Part shown: one piece after another, positions 37,180 through 46,000 of the stretch
Numbering within the stretch: the first letter of the stretch is position 1
Layout: every line of letters begins with the position of its first letter
Source of the DNA: Synechococcus sp. SP2 MAG
Lineage (GTDB): Bacteria > Cyanobacteriota > Cyanobacteriia > PCC-6307 > Cyanobiaceae
Reading direction: 5' to 3'
Assembly: GCA_030756895.1 (NCBI GenBank)
Contig: JAVBIX010000055.1
Location: forward strand, 34,063-88,546
DNA: 54,484 nucleotides
The notes under the pieces: model-generated
What the model saw: only the letters and a program-made list of their open reading frames with translations
What the model was told of the DNA's origin: nothing
The model's database searches: none
Position numbers and translations under genes: made by a program

Positions 37180-37211
37180 AAAAAAGCCCCCTCGTTTTAG
37201 GAGGGGGCTTT
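37180..37211 (-). terminator. Rho-independent terminator of psbA
   Basis: On the minus strand an 8-bp GC-rich stem (GAGGGGGC-type, 37186-37193 with 37201-37208) with a 7-nt loop, extendable by A-T pairs, followed by a run of six T, 38 nt after the psbA stop. The flanking A and T runs make it potentially bidirectional. Confidence 0.9.
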
Positions 37212-37248
37212 CTAGTTCAGTTGATCTGAACTTTTAAGGGGTTCCAGA

Positions 37249-38328
37249 TCAACCGATTGCAGGTGCTTGAAGTGCCACAGGTGTGGACTCAGCAGCTGCC
37301 AGGTCGAGGGGGAAGTTATGAGCGTTGCGCTCGTGCATCACTTCCATGCCAAGTCCAGCTCTGTTAAGAACGTCGGCCCATGTGTTCAGGACGCGGCCCT
37401 GACCATCAAGGATTGACTGGTTGAAGTTGAAGCCGTTCAAGTTGAAGGCCATGGTTGACACGCCAAGGGCGGTGAACCAGATGCCGACTACAGGCCAGGC
37501 TGCAAGGAAGAAGTGAAGGCTACGGCTGTTGTTGAACGAGGCGTATTGGAAGATCAGGCGACCGAAGTAGCCGTGAGCAGCCACGATGTTGTACGTCTCT
37601 TCTTCTTGGCCGAACTTATAGCCGTAGTTCTGGGACTCGGTCTCGGTTGTTTCACGAACCAAGGATGAGGTCACCAATGAACCGTGCATGGCGGAGAACA
37701 GTGAACCACCGAAGACACCAGCCACTCCAAGCATGTGGAAGGGGTGCATCAGGATGTTGTGCTCAGCCTGGAAGACCAACATGTAGTTGAAGGTTCCAGA
37801 GATGCCCAAAGGCATGGCGTCAGAGAAAGAACCCTGACCGAAGGGGTAGACCAGGAACACTGCAGATGCAGCAGCAACAGGTGCGCTGTATGCAACACAG
37901 ATCCAAGGGCGCATGCCCAAGCGGTAGGAAAGTTCCCACTCACGTCCCATATAGGCGTAGATGCCGATCAGGAAGTGGAACACAACCAGTTGGAAAGGAC
38001 CGCCGTTGTAGAGCCACTCGTCGAGTGAGGCAGCTTCCCAGATTGGGTAGAAGTGCAAGCCAATGGCGTTGCTGGAAGGAACAACAGCACCAGAAATGAT
38101 GTTGTTGCCATACATCAGTGAACCTGCAACAGGCTCGCGGATGCCGTCGATATCAACCGGAGGTGCGGCGATAAAAGCAACGATGAAGCAAGTGGTAGCG
38201 GCAAGCAGTGTGGGGATCATCAGAACACCGAACCAACCGACATAAAGACGGTTGTTGGTGGAGGTGACCCACTCACAGAACTGCTGCCAGCCGTTAGCGC
38301 CGGAGCGCTGCTGGATGGTGGTAGTCAT
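37249..38328 (-). CDS. psbA: Photosystem II reaction-centre protein D1
   Basis: D1 carries most redox cofactors of photosystem II in the thylakoid. The 359-residue precursor has all key residues at canonical numbers: Tyr161 (TyrZ), His190, Asp170 and Glu189 (Mn cluster), His198 (P680), His215 (iron/QB), and the C-terminal processing site after Ala344 with a 15-residue extension. Residue 130 is Glu ([10 protein letters not shown]), the state found in high-light D1:2 isoforms; D1:1 has Gln. There is no obvious Shine-Dalgarno before ATG. It has its own promoter and a strong terminator, so it is monocistronic. Other psbA copies would be expected elsewhere in the genome. Confidence 0.99.
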   Translation of the reverse strand: MTTTIQQRSGANGWQQFCEWVTSTNNRLYVGWFGVLMIPTLLAATTCFIVAFIAAPPVDIDGIREPVAGSLMYGNNIISGAVVPSSNAIGLHFYPIWEAASLDEWLYNGGPFQLVVFHFLIGIYAYMGREWELSYRLGMRPWICVAYSAPVAAASAVFLVYPFGQGSFSDAMPLGISGTFNYMLVFQAEHNILMHPFHMLGVAGVFGGSLFSAMHGSLVTSSLVRETTETESQNYGYKFGQEEETYNIVAAHGYFGRLIFQYASFNNSRSLHFFLAAWPVVGIWFTALGVSTMAFNLNGFNFNQSILDGQGRVLNTWADVLNRAGLGMEVMHERNAHNFPLDLAAAESTPVALQAPAIG

Positions 38329-38370
38329 GAATACGGAAAAGAAGGTCTCGCAAGGAGACGGTTACGGAAG

Positions 38371-38398
38371 GGCAGGACGCCCTGCCGAATGCATTGTA
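38371..38398 (-). promoter_or_regulatory. psbA -10 element and start-site hairpin
   Basis: On the minus strand TACAAT (38393-38398) is a good -10 box. A -35 match is poor. About 7 nt downstream, at the expected transcription start, lies a perfect inverted repeat GGCAGG/CCTGCC with a 4-nt loop (38371-38386), which would form a hairpin at the very 5' end of the mRNA and could affect its stability or translation. Confidence 0.5.
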
Positions 38399-38499
38399 AA
38401 GCAAGTTTGCGGTTTGTGTTCGAGCTTTAAGGGCCAACATCTCCTTTTGCTTCACGGCAAGAGCAGCTTCAAGAGAGCAACTTCAGAAAGGCTTAAGAT

Positions 38500-38667
38500 T
38501 TGAGCGGACACCTTGAGGACAGTCTCGTGGTTTTAATTCGATGGCTTCAGGCTGGCCAGCGCACTGAGGAAACTGTTCCCGTGGCCATGGCTCGCCATCG
38601 GCGGAATGAGCTTGAAGCCCAAGGAGCAGTTGTGTACTGGAGCGAACGACTAGGCAACGCCTTCTAG
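38500..38667 (+). CDS. Small hypothetical protein upstream of a lipoprotein gene
   Basis: A 55-residue soluble ORF from TTG 38500 to TAG 38665-38667 (a GTG a few codons downstream is an alternative start). It contains LVVLIRWLQAGQRTEETVPV, MARHRRNELEAQ and a final VVYWSERLG. The balance of charged and hydrophobic residues looks like a genuine small helical protein, and I recall similar short proteins in marine Synechococcus, without function. It runs divergently from psbA and ends 32 bp before the lipoprotein gene. Confidence 0.55.
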   Translation: MSGHLEDSLVVLIRWLQAGQRTEETVPVAMARHRRNELEAQGAVVYWSERLGNAF

Positions 38668-38699
38668 CCATCCAAACTGGTTTCGTCGCAACAGGAACA

Positions 38700-39050
38700 A
38701 TGACAATCAGCTCCAGGGCATCCCGCTTTCAAAGAGGGGTCATCACTGTTGCGTTAGCCAGTTCTGCAGCAATGGCTCTCAGCGCCTGCGGATCAAAAAC
38801 ACTGCCTGTCAATAAGACACAGCGCCAAACGATCAATCGTTTGGAACAACGCATCGAGCAGCTCGAACGCCAAGTCGGAGAACAGCTCCCAACGACTTCA
38901 GGCAACAGCAGCAAGGTTCCTGCCGGCCCTGTCAGTTCCATCACGATGAGGACAGGAACTGCTGATGACAGGCTGAGGATCTACTGGGCTGACGGCACGC
39001 GCAGTGACCTCCCCTGCACCAAAGAACAAAACACTTGGGCCTGTGGGTAG
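38700..39050 (+). CDS. Small lipoprotein with coiled coil
   Basis: A 116-residue predicted lipoprotein. The signal sequence has the lipobox LSAC with the lipidated Cys at residue 30. A short heptad-like coiled coil follows (TINRLEQRIEQLERQVGEQL, about 44-63), then a Ser/Pro linker and a C-terminal domain of about 40 residues with two Cys (CTKEQNTWAC) that may form a disulphide. Reminiscent in layout of small Lpp-like envelope proteins, but no family is recognised. Preceded by a plausible purine-rich ribosome-binding site. Confidence 0.75.
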   Translation: MTISSRASRFQRGVITVALASSAAMALSACGSKTLPVNKTQRQTINRLEQRIEQLERQVGEQLPTTSGNSSKVPAGPVSSITMRTGTADDRLRIYWADGTRSDLPCTKEQNTWACG

Positions 39051-39148
39051 AGCTGGTAGAGCTGTCCCTGGGACACAAGTCACAACCGATTACATCTTCA
39101 GCATGCCTAGAGCGTTGAACAAGTGATTCATCGCGTCAAAATTGCAGC

Positions 39149-39517
39149 ATGAATCAGCTCAAAACCGTGTTGGCGCTCATCGGCGGCATTTGGCTATTGA
39201 CTCCAAATGCCGCAACAGCACAGACCTCCAGGCCATTACCACTAACGCAACCAAAAGCAGCCAATCTCGCGCGCATGCGTGCAGAGTCGCTGAATGGAGG
39301 TTTAGGTCAATACAGAGCAGCAAGCTGCATGTACGAAACCGGAGCAGGGTCCTGTCTCGAGTCCATCAGCAATAAAGGGTTCCAATTCTTGTTTCAAGGT
39401 GGTGCTCCGGGTTGGCAACAGCAAACCCCTCCCAACCCAACCATCGAGACATCGGTACTTGTCTCCAGAGACGGTGACCGAATCCTGGAGGTCTCTTACA
39501 ACGGAACGATCCGTTAA
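39149..39517 (+). CDS. Secreted small protein, first of two tandem paralogues
   Basis: A 122-residue protein with a signal peptide (LALIGGIWLLTPNAATA, cut near residue 24/25). The mature part contains NLARMRAESLNGGLGQYRAA, Cys60 and Cys69 around a Gly-rich turn, FQFLFQGGAPGW near 78-89, and a final LEVSYNG. The next gene encodes a protein of the same length with the same landmarks in the same order, so they arose by duplication. No known domain recognised. Export and one disulphide are likely. A weak TTGAAC/CAAAAT element immediately upstream would give an almost leaderless mRNA. Confidence 0.75.
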   Translation: MNQLKTVLALIGGIWLLTPNAATAQTSRPLPLTQPKAANLARMRAESLNGGLGQYRAASCMYETGAGSCLESISNKGFQFLFQGGAPGWQQQTPPNPTIETSVLVSRDGDRILEVSYNGTIR

Positions 39518-39530
39518 GTGCAAGATCTAG

Positions 39531-39559
39531 TTGACAGATCACGTCTCCGTGACTCCGAT
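39531..39559 (+). promoter_or_regulatory. Candidate promoter before the second secreted paralogue
   Basis: A perfect -35 TTGACA (39531-39536), a 17-bp spacer and a weak -10 TCCGAT (39554-39559), 23 bp upstream of the ATG at 39583. It suggests that the second paralogue can be transcribed on its own. Confidence 0.35.
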
Positions 39560-39582
39560 GTAGAAGCATTATTTGATTCTGC

Positions 39583-39951
39583 ATGAATCTCCGTACCCTC
39601 TCGGCCATGGCCGTGATCACTGGTGCAAGCGTGATGGGCGCAACACCTGGACTCGCTCAAGACACCATCTCGGCATCCCAAGTGAGAGCGATCAATTTGG
39701 CTCGCAACACTGCTGTTGCCAAAAACGGTGGACTAAACGTTTATCGCCCTCAGCCATGCATGTTTCAGACCAGTGATGGAGGAGGGGATTGCCTTGTGAA
39801 TCAAGACGAAAACGGATACACCTTCCAATTTCTTGGTGGAGCCCCAGGATGGCCTGAAAACGACAGTTCACCCACCACAGAAACAGAAATCCAGATTGCT
39901 CCGGATGGGCGAACCGTGAATGAGGTCCTCTACAACGGTTCACCCCGCTGA
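39583..39951 (+). CDS. Secreted small protein, second of two tandem paralogues
   Basis: A 122-residue exported protein (signal MAVITGASVMGATPGLA, cut near 25/26). It shares with its upstream neighbour the NLAR motif, NGGLxxYR, the Cys pair (59 and 70) flanking a Gly-rich turn, FQFLGGAPGW near 81-90 and a terminal LYNG followed by a polar end. Differences are spread along the whole length, so the duplication is not recent. Its 3' end overlaps the aspartoacylase-like gene on the other strand by 12 bp. Function unknown. Confidence 0.78.
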   Translation: MNLRTLSAMAVITGASVMGATPGLAQDTISASQVRAINLARNTAVAKNGGLNVYRPQPCMFQTSDGGGDCLVNQDENGYTFQFLGGAPGWPENDSSPTTETEIQIAPDGRTVNEVLYNGSPR

Positions 39952-40878
39952 TAGCTGCGCTTGAAGTGCCTCTGTCCATTTAAAAGACAGAGGCCAGCTC
40001 TCTCTAAGGGTGAGACTCAACGCAATGGCCTTTTCGGCATAAGCCGCTTCATTGATAAAAAGAGGAACCTCTCCATCCGCCCCCTCATAGGCAATGCAAC
40101 TGCCATCAGCTCTCTGAAAGAGCGGATCGCCGCGACGCATGGGCTGCCAGTCCGAACCCTGACGCTGAGGGTGAACGAAAGCGTCAGGTGAACCGGATGA
40201 AGAACGCGGGAGGTCAAGACTCCCCAGATGGCGATGAACCACCAATTGACTGGGGTAGCGGGCTCGACCAGCGAGCACATCAGAGCAGGCCTCAAAGACG
40301 GCCTCGAGAGCCAAGCGAGTTTGCATCAGGATTTTGTAGTGACGCACCATCTGGGGGACGGGCCCCACTTCAATCACCAGGCCACAGGGCCAGCTCTCCA
40401 CCAAAAATCCTTGTTGAGCCTGATCGGCTTCATGGAGATAAACCGGCAAGCCAAGACGTCCCTGAACAAGCGCCGCCAATGCCAAATCAGCAGGCCGACG
40501 TCCATAGACCACCAAGGAACTTCCCATCGAAGACGTGGTGCTGTGGAGATCGATCACAAACCCACAGGCCTCGATGCCTTCCGGGCCGTAACGGCTAACC
40601 AGATCGAAGGCACGCTGAACTTCGAGATCCACCTTGGATGAGGAAGTTCGCTCTAAACCAACCTGCTTAAGAAGACCAGGCTGGAACGATCGATTGAGAT
40701 CTCTTTCGAGGTAACGACACCCTTTGGCATAGGCATCGGGATTGCCAATCACCGAAAGCGCCTCGCATCCATGGGTCTGAATCAAATGCGGCTGCTGCTG
40801 CCACTGTTCCAACAGCCAGGGAGCATTGATCTCATTCCCATGGGTTCCAGCCACCACAAGCACTCGAGGGCTTGGCAT
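39940..40878 (-). CDS. Aspartoacylase-like zinc hydrolase (AstE/AspA family)
   Basis: A 312-residue zinc carboxypeptidase-fold enzyme. Metal-site motifs are GTHGNE near residues 11-16 (His13, Glu16) and VIDLHSTTSSMGSS (third ligand His). RDLNRSF matches the substrate-binding Arg-Asn-Arg region of the family, and the catalytic Glu is likely in CGLVIEVGPVPQ. Cyanobacterial members are annotated as aspartoacylase (N-acetylaspartate deacylation), but the natural substrate is uncertain. ATG 40878 is preferred to a TTG one codon earlier. It is divergent from the GST gene. Confidence 0.9.
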   Translation of the reverse strand: MPSPRVLVVAGTHGNEINAPWLLEQWQQQPHLIQTHGCEALSVIGNPDAYAKGCRYLERDLNRSFQPGLLKQVGLERTSSSKVDLEVQRAFDLVSRYGPEGIEACGFVIDLHSTTSSMGSSLVVYGRRPADLALAALVQGRLGLPVYLHEADQAQQGFLVESWPCGLVIEVGPVPQMVRHYKILMQTRLALEAVFEACSDVLAGRARYPSQLVVHRHLGSLDLPRSSSGSPDAFVHPQRQGSDWQPMRRGDPLFQRADGSCIAYEGADGEVPLFINEAAYAEKAIALSLTLRESWPLSFKWTEALQAQLSAG

Positions 40879-40933
40879 CAACTCTCAGCAGCCTCAAACA
40901 ATCTGATGGAAGATAAGTGGAAATGGAACAACG

Positions 40934-41926
40934 ATGGCAATCCATCCACTGATTGTGCGCAGCGCTCGTCAAGGATGGCGCTGGCAATGGCTCCGCCTGA
41001 TGGGAGGACTAGGCCCTGCCGACCAAGGAGGTCACTATCAGCGCCCAACCAGCACGCCGATGCAAACCCTCGTCTTAGGGGAGAAGGAGCTTCAAGCGAG
41101 AGACGGCAAAACAAAACCCCACCTGATCGTTGGCCGAAGTTGCCCATGGGCACATCGTGTCTGGCTGGTGTTTCAACTAAGAGGACTCAGCGCAAGCATC
41201 AACCTGCTGATGGCCGATGCCGATCACGACGAAGGGCGGTGGCGACTGGAGCCGACCTGGCTCGGCTGCGACAACCTCCTTGATCTTTACAAGTTGTGCG
41301 GAGCACCTCCCAGCTACAGGGCCACGGTGCCGGTGCTGGTTGATCCGGGTGCAAATGCATCCGATCGCCCCCGATTGCTGGGGAATGACAGCACCCCCCT
41401 GAGCGCAGCACTTTGTTCGTGGCCGGCAGAGGCGACAGCTCTTAATCTCGCCCCTAGCGAATTGAAACCTGCCATCAACGCATGGCAGGAGCTCATCCAA
41501 CCCTCCATCAACGACGGCGTCTATCGATGTGGATTTGCGCGGAACCAAAAGGCCTTCGATCAAGCCAGCCAAGCCCTGTTCTCAGCTTTGGAGAAAGTAG
41601 AGGAGAGCTTGCAGACCAAAGGACCATGGCTCTGCGGCGAGCGAATCACGCTGGCAGACGTGCGACTTTTCCCCACGTTGATCCGTTGGGAAGTGGTCTA
41701 TGCATCCCTCTTTGGTTGTAGTGCCAAGCCACTCTGGATGTTTCCAGCCCTTTGGAGCTGGCGTCAACGCTTCTTTGCGCTTCCTGGAGCCAGTGAGAGT
41801 TGCGACAGCCAAGGGTGGAAACAGGATTATTTCGGAGCACTGTTTCCCCTCAATCCAAGCGGAATTGTTCCAGATAGCCCTGACCTGAGCAAACTGATTG
41901 GGGCGGGAGTGGCACAACCGAAATGA
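40934..41926 (+). CDS. Glutathione S-transferase, glutathionyl-hydroquinone reductase-like
   Basis: A 330-residue protein of the Xi/ECM4-like glutathione transferase group. The catalytic Cys is Cys70 in GRSCPWAHRVWLVFQL, a motif characteristic of glutathionyl-hydroquinone reductases. A thioredoxin-fold N-domain continues to about residue 150 and an all-helical C-domain follows, with LCGERITLADVRLFPTLIRW as the family N-capping region. These enzymes reduce glutathionyl-quinone conjugates; the physiological substrate here is unknown. The TGA stop overlaps the next gene's start (ATGA). Confidence 0.88.
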   Translation: MAIHPLIVRSARQGWRWQWLRLMGGLGPADQGGHYQRPTSTPMQTLVLGEKELQARDGKTKPHLIVGRSCPWAHRVWLVFQLRGLSASINLLMADADHDEGRWRLEPTWLGCDNLLDLYKLCGAPPSYRATVPVLVDPGANASDRPRLLGNDSTPLSAALCSWPAEATALNLAPSELKPAINAWQELIQPSINDGVYRCGFARNQKAFDQASQALFSALEKVEESLQTKGPWLCGERITLADVRLFPTLIRWEVVYASLFGCSAKPLWMFPALWSWRQRFFALPGASESCDSQGWKQDYFGALFPLNPSGIVPDSPDLSKLIGAGVAQPK

Positions 41927-42585
41927 CAACCAACAGCAAGGCAAGAACCGATCAATCAGAACCCAGCTTTGAGGGGGTGTATGGCCCCTATTGCATCACT
42001 CTTCGGGATCAGAGAGAGGTTCAGCTTTACCGAATCTGCTTGCTGATCTGTGGTCTGAGCTTCAGTGCCGGACTCGGACAATGGATTCTCATAGGGCCCC
42101 AACTAGCGCCCCTATGGCTGTTGCCCCTTGCCGTATCACTAGGCCTGGCCTTGCGCTGGATTCATATTTACTTGCGCCCTCTCCATCAAGCCCTTCAACT
42201 GTTTTGGGCCGCTGGATGCATCGGCTGGCTGGTCTTGGCCATCCAGGCTGGTCCGTCCAATATTTTCTACACACTCGAGAGCCAACGTCTTTGGGTCCTG
42301 GTGATTGGCCCTCTGTTTGCAGCCCTAGCAGGCATCGGTTTCAAGGAATTCTTTTGCTTCAGACGTCCAGAAGCAATCGGACTCACTCTGCTTCTGCCAG
42401 TTGCACTCCTCGGTTATTTAAGTGGCCTGATTGCAGGGCCAGCAGCTATCAGCATGATGGCGATTTCCTCCGCTCTTCTCGTGCTTCTTTCCTTACGCAA
42501 ATTCGGTATGGAAGCCGCTGCTGACGTCGGAGATAAGAGCGTATTTGCTTATCTAGAAGACCTGCGTAAGGCCAAGAGCACGTGA
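41923..42585 (+). CDS. DUF2301 family integral membrane protein
   Basis: A 220-residue membrane protein. The N-terminal GVYGPYCITLRDQREVQLYR is the DUF2301 hallmark. About six hydrophobic helices follow, and an FKEFFCFRRPEA loop with charged residues and a soluble C-terminal end. Its ATG overlaps the GST stop and its own stop overlaps the GTG start of the ABC-F gene, so the three genes are translationally linked. Function is not known. Confidence 0.88.
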   Translation: MTTNSKARTDQSEPSFEGVYGPYCITLRDQREVQLYRICLLICGLSFSAGLGQWILIGPQLAPLWLLPLAVSLGLALRWIHIYLRPLHQALQLFWAAGCIGWLVLAIQAGPSNIFYTLESQRLWVLVIGPLFAALAGIGFKEFFCFRRPEAIGLTLLLPVALLGYLSGLIAGPAAISMMAISSALLVLLSLRKFGMEAAADVGDKSVFAYLEDLRKAKST

Positions 42586-44501
42586 GCCTGATCAGTCTTG
42601 TCGATGCATCTAAAGACTTCGGCATCCGCACGCTGTTTGCAGACCTAACCCTCCATATTCGGGAGGGTGATCGCCTGGGACTCATTGGCCCCAATGGGTC
42701 AGGGAAGTCAACCTTGCTGAAAGTGCTTGCAGGCGAGGAGCCGCTTGGGGGAGGAGAACGACGCTGCTCATCGCGGTTGAGGGTCGAGCTTGTTGGCCAA
42801 GAGAGCAGCGTGGACCCTGGCCTCACCGTCTTAGAACAGGTGTTGGCAGGGTGCGGAGAGAAACGAGACCTGCTGCTGCGTTTCAGTGAACTCAGCGAAG
42901 CCGTTGCCGACAATCCAGACAACGCAGTTCTGCTAGCCGAGCTGGGCGTCCTGAGTCAAAGGATGGATGAATCAGAGGCTTGGAGTCTCGAACAACAGTG
43001 CCAGGAAGTCCTGCAAAGGCTTGGGATCACTGATCTGCACAGCCCTGTGGAAGCTCTCTCAGGTGGATATCGCAAACGGGTAGGACTGGCATCGGCCCTT
43101 GTGGCTTGTCCTGATGTCCTTCTTCTCGATGAGCCCACCAACCACCTCGATGCCGCAGCGGTGGAGTGGTTGCAAAGCTGGCTAGATCGGTATCCAGGTG
43201 CGCTTGTCCTCGTTACCCATGACCGCTATGTACTGGATCGCGTAACCCGCAGGATCGTGGAAGTGGAGCTGGGGGAAGCACGCAGTATTGACGGCAATTA
43301 CAGCGCTTATCTGCAGCGAAAAGCCGAACAAAATCTCGCCGATGCAGCTGGTGCTGCCAAATTTAAAAGCGTGCTCCGACGCGAATTGGCTTGGTTACGC
43401 CAAGGGCCAAAGGCCCGCAGCACCAAACAAAAAGCGCGGCTGCAACGCATCGACGAGATGCAGAGTGCGCCAACGAAACAAAGTCGCAGCCAGCTGGAGA
43501 TGGCAAGTGTGAGTCGTCGTATTGGGAAGGTAGCGATCGAAGCGGAGCATCTCTCCGTCTCAGCTGACGGCAGCAAAGACGGCCCCTTATTGCTCTCAGA
43601 CTTCAGTTACAGCTTCAGCCCAGAAGATCGTATCGGAATCATTGGCCCCAACGGAAGTGGCAAATCAACCCTGCTGGACCTGATCGCGGGACGCCGTCAG
43701 CCAACTGGCGGATCGCTTCAGATTGGAGAAACTGTTCATCTCGGATATCTCGACCAACACACCGATGTCCTCAGCGATGGGAAGGGGTTAGAGCGCAAAG
43801 TGATCGACTTTGTCGAGGAAGCGGCATCAACTATTGACCTGGGGAATGAGCAACTCAGTGCATCTCAGCTGCTGGAACGCTTTTTGTTCCCACCAGCACA
43901 ACAACACAGCCCCCTCAGCAAACTCTCTGGTGGAGAGCGACGGCGCTTAAGCCTGTGCCGCATGTTGATTCAGGCCCCAAACGTGTTGCTGCTCGACGAG
44001 CCAACCAACGACTTGGATGTCCAGACCCTGAGTGTGCTCGAAGATCTCCTCGAGGACTTCCGTGGCTGTGTTGTCGTCGTATCGCACGATCGCTATTTCT
44101 TAGACCGCACCGTTGACCGTCTCTTCTGTTTTGAGAACGGACGCCTACAGCGTTTTGAAGGGAACTACAGCGCATTTCTTGATCACCGTCGTGATCTAGA
44201 GAAAGCGCAAAGCGAAGCAATGGCAGCGCAGCAAACCGCCCAACGTTCGGCAAAAGCAGCTTCCAAAAAGGTCTCATCTGCAGACAACAAGCTGAAACGG
44301 CGCAGTTTTAAAGAATCGAAGGAGCTGGAGCGCCTCGACAGCGACCTCCCCGCCCTAGAGCTGAGAAAACAGGAGCTGGAACAGGCCATCGCTAGTGGAA
44401 GGGGAGATCTCAGCTCTCTGAGCTTGGAACTCGCAGCCTTATTGGACTCGCTTCATACAAGCGAGGAGCGCTGGCTGGAACTCAGTGAACTCGAGCCTTA
44501 A
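42582..44501 (+). CDS. ABC-F family ATPase (Uup-like)
   Basis: A soluble protein of 639 residues with two ATP-binding cassettes and no membrane part, the ABC-F layout. Each half has Walker A (GPNGSGKST twice), a signature (LSGGYRKRVGLAS and LSGGERRRLSLCR) and Walker B (LLLDEPTNHLD and LLLDEPTNDLD). The linker between domains carries the basic ABC-F interdomain stretch (LRRELAWLRQGPKARSTKQKA). The C-terminal 90 residues are a charged helical tail, as in Uup. ABC-F proteins act on ribosomes or, for Uup, affect DNA stability. GTG start overlaps the DUF2301 stop. Confidence 0.93.
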   Translation: MSLISLVDASKDFGIRTLFADLTLHIREGDRLGLIGPNGSGKSTLLKVLAGEEPLGGGERRCSSRLRVELVGQESSVDPGLTVLEQVLAGCGEKRDLLLRFSELSEAVADNPDNAVLLAELGVLSQRMDESEAWSLEQQCQEVLQRLGITDLHSPVEALSGGYRKRVGLASALVACPDVLLLDEPTNHLDAAAVEWLQSWLDRYPGALVLVTHDRYVLDRVTRRIVEVELGEARSIDGNYSAYLQRKAEQNLADAAGAAKFKSVLRRELAWLRQGPKARSTKQKARLQRIDEMQSAPTKQSRSQLEMASVSRRIGKVAIEAEHLSVSADGSKDGPLLLSDFSYSFSPEDRIGIIGPNGSGKSTLLDLIAGRRQPTGGSLQIGETVHLGYLDQHTDVLSDGKGLERKVIDFVEEAASTIDLGNEQLSASQLLERFLFPPAQQHSPLSKLSGGERRRLSLCRMLIQAPNVLLLDEPTNDLDVQTLSVLEDLLEDFRGCVVVVSHDRYFLDRTVDRLFCFENGRLQRFEGNYSAFLDHRRDLEKAQSEAMAAQQTAQRSAKAASKKVSSADNKLKRRSFKESKELERLDSDLPALELRKQELEQAIASGRGDLSSLSLELAALLDSLHTSEERWLELSELEP

Positions 44502-44587
44502 GCCTTTGCGCCCGTGGATGGATCGCATCGCCCCTAGTCAGTGACGTCCGCCAGGTTGTTAAGGAAACCATCTCGCCGGCAGGATCA

Positions 44588-44616
44588 TTGGCACTGGAGA
44601 AAACCAGCCGTAAAAT
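44588..44616 (+). promoter_or_regulatory. Sigma-70 promoter of the cp12-like gene
   Basis: TTGGCA (44588-44593) and TAAAAT (44611-44616) separated by exactly 17 bp, 38 bp before the ATG. This is one of the better promoter matches in the window and fits a single-gene transcript ending at the terminator after the gene. Confidence 0.7.
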
Positions 44617-44654
44617 AATTTCATCGCAATTGGCTTTCAAGAGCCGCCGATTCC

Positions 44655-44873
44655 ATGAAATCCATCGACGAGCACATCAAGAAAGATCAGTCAGAGATTG
44701 AAGCCGCTCGTGCTTCAGGAGACCAAGCAAAGTTGCGTCACCTGACTGACGAGCTTCATTCTCTTGAGGAATACAAGGAACACAATCCTGCGGACAAGCA
44801 CGATCCCACCTCACTCGAGCTTTATTGCGATGCAAACCCAGACGCTGACGAGTGCCGCGTCTACGACGACTGA
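44655..44873 (+). CDS. CP12-like Calvin-cycle regulatory protein
   Basis: CP12 is an intrinsically disordered linker that binds glyceraldehyde-3-phosphate dehydrogenase and phosphoribulokinase and inactivates them in the dark. The 72-residue product ends SLELYCDANPDADECRVYDD, the canonical C-terminal half with Cys58 and Cys67 for the regulatory disulphide. The N-terminal half is charged and helical (SIDEHIKKDQSEIEAARASG, then LTDELHSLEEYKEH) and lacks the N-terminal Cys pair found in most CP12 proteins. It therefore can form only the GAPDH-binding loop. Promoter upstream and terminator downstream are clear. Confidence 0.9.
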   Translation: MKSIDEHIKKDQSEIEAARASGDQAKLRHLTDELHSLEEYKEHNPADKHDPTSLELYCDANPDADECRVYDD

Positions 44874-44897
44874 GCTATCGAGCCCCTCTAAGTGATG

Positions 44898-44924
44898 AAC
44901 CTGCCTTCCAAGGCAGGTTTTTTT
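44898..44924 (+). terminator. Intrinsic terminator of the cp12-like gene
   Basis: A GC-containing stem AACCTGCC/GGCAGGTT (44898-44905 with 44912-44919) followed by a run of T to 44924, beginning 24 nt after the stop codon. The A-rich side opposite could also act for transcripts from the converging obg gene. Confidence 0.9.
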
Positions 44925-44950
44925 ATGCCCTTTCAATCCAGCATCCAGCC

Positions 44951-45940
44951 CTAGATCCCCAATTCGCTCCAGACACGATCCAACATTTGATTCAACCCGC
45001 GACTCATCGCTGCCGAGATCAGGAGAGGAGTGCGTCCGCTGGCATCAGTCAGCGCAGAAATGATCGCGTCTAGATCTTCTTCCTGAATGAGCTCTTGCTT
45101 ATTGATAACCAGAATTCTGGGGCGCTCAACCAGCCCATGTCCATAGGCTTCAAGCTCCTTTTCAACAACGCGAAGATCCAGCAAAGGATCTTCGGCGCCG
45201 CCATCCACAAGGTGAATAAGGAGTCGGGTGCGTTCGATATGGCGGAGGAAATCGTGGCCCAAGCCCGCACCCTGGGCTGCACCAGCAATCAAACCAGGAA
45301 TATCCGCGAACACGGTGCCGTCTCCTGTCGGGCGGCGCACCACACCAAGATTCGGGATCAGGGTTGTGAACGGGTAGTCGGCAATTTTGGGTCGAGCTGC
45401 AGATAAAACACTGATCAAGGTGCTTTTCCCCGCATTCGGAAGCCCAATAATCCCAACTTCGGCTAACAGCTTGAGCTCCAGCTGCAACGGCCATTCTTCG
45501 CCGTCACGGCCCTCCGTGAATTTTTCTGGAGCACGATTTCGATTGCTCAGGTAATGGGCATTGCCCAGCCCGCCCCGACCCCCAAACGCCACGGTCAGAC
45601 GTTCTCCCGGTGTCGTGAGGTCACCGAGCACGATTCCCGTACTCATATGACGAACCTCAGTGCCACATGGAACCTTGATCACCAACGGCGGGCCTGATGC
45701 CCCAGTGCAGCGATTGGGACCTCCCCGGCGCCCATCATCCCCGGCGAATAGCCGTTTGTATTTGAAATCCAAAAGGGTTTGCAGGTTGGAATCTGCCTCC
45801 AACACCACATCCGCGCCCTGGCCTCCATCACCACCAGAAGGTCCACCCGCTGGAACATATTTTTCTCGACGGAAGGCCATGATGCCGTCACCACCACGGC
45901 CACCCCGCACGGAAATGCGCGCTTGGTCGATGAACTGCAC
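44951..45940 (-). CDS. obg: GTPase Obg/CgtA
   Basis: Essential ribosome-associated GTPase in 50S assembly. From GTG 45940 it is 329 residues: the Obg fold ([20 protein letters not shown], Gly-rich turns to about residue 158), then the G domain with GLPNAGKST at 166-174, DIPGLIAGA (G3) and INKQEL (G4). The long open frame continuing upstream to 46369 runs through the start region of the divergent ABC gene and is not coding. Length matches cyanobacterial Obg, without a C-terminal OCT domain. 60 bp separate it from the chosen ABC start. Confidence 0.95.
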   Translation of the reverse strand: MQFIDQARISVRGGRGGDGIMAFRREKYVPAGGPSGGDGGQGADVVLEADSNLQTLLDFKYKRLFAGDDGRRGGPNRCTGASGPPLVIKVPCGTEVRHMSTGIVLGDLTTPGERLTVAFGGRGGLGNAHYLSNRNRAPEKFTEGRDGEEWPLQLELKLLAEVGIIGLPNAGKSTLISVLSAARPKIADYPFTTLIPNLGVVRRPTGDGTVFADIPGLIAGAAQGAGLGHDFLRHIERTRLLIHLVDGGAEDPLLDLRVVEKELEAYGHGLVERPRILVINKQELIQEEDLDAIISALTDASGRTPLLISAAMSRGLNQMLDRVWSELGI

Positions 45941-46000
45941 AGCAAGCCTCAGTTGGGGCCAATTCCCAACCCTAGGATCGAAGAGTACGAGGACAAGAGC

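Noticed and set aside
45779..46000. Upstream extension of the ABC ATPase frame
   Set aside because: Overlaps the obg coding sequence on the other strand, and conserved ABC sequence begins only after TTG 46001.
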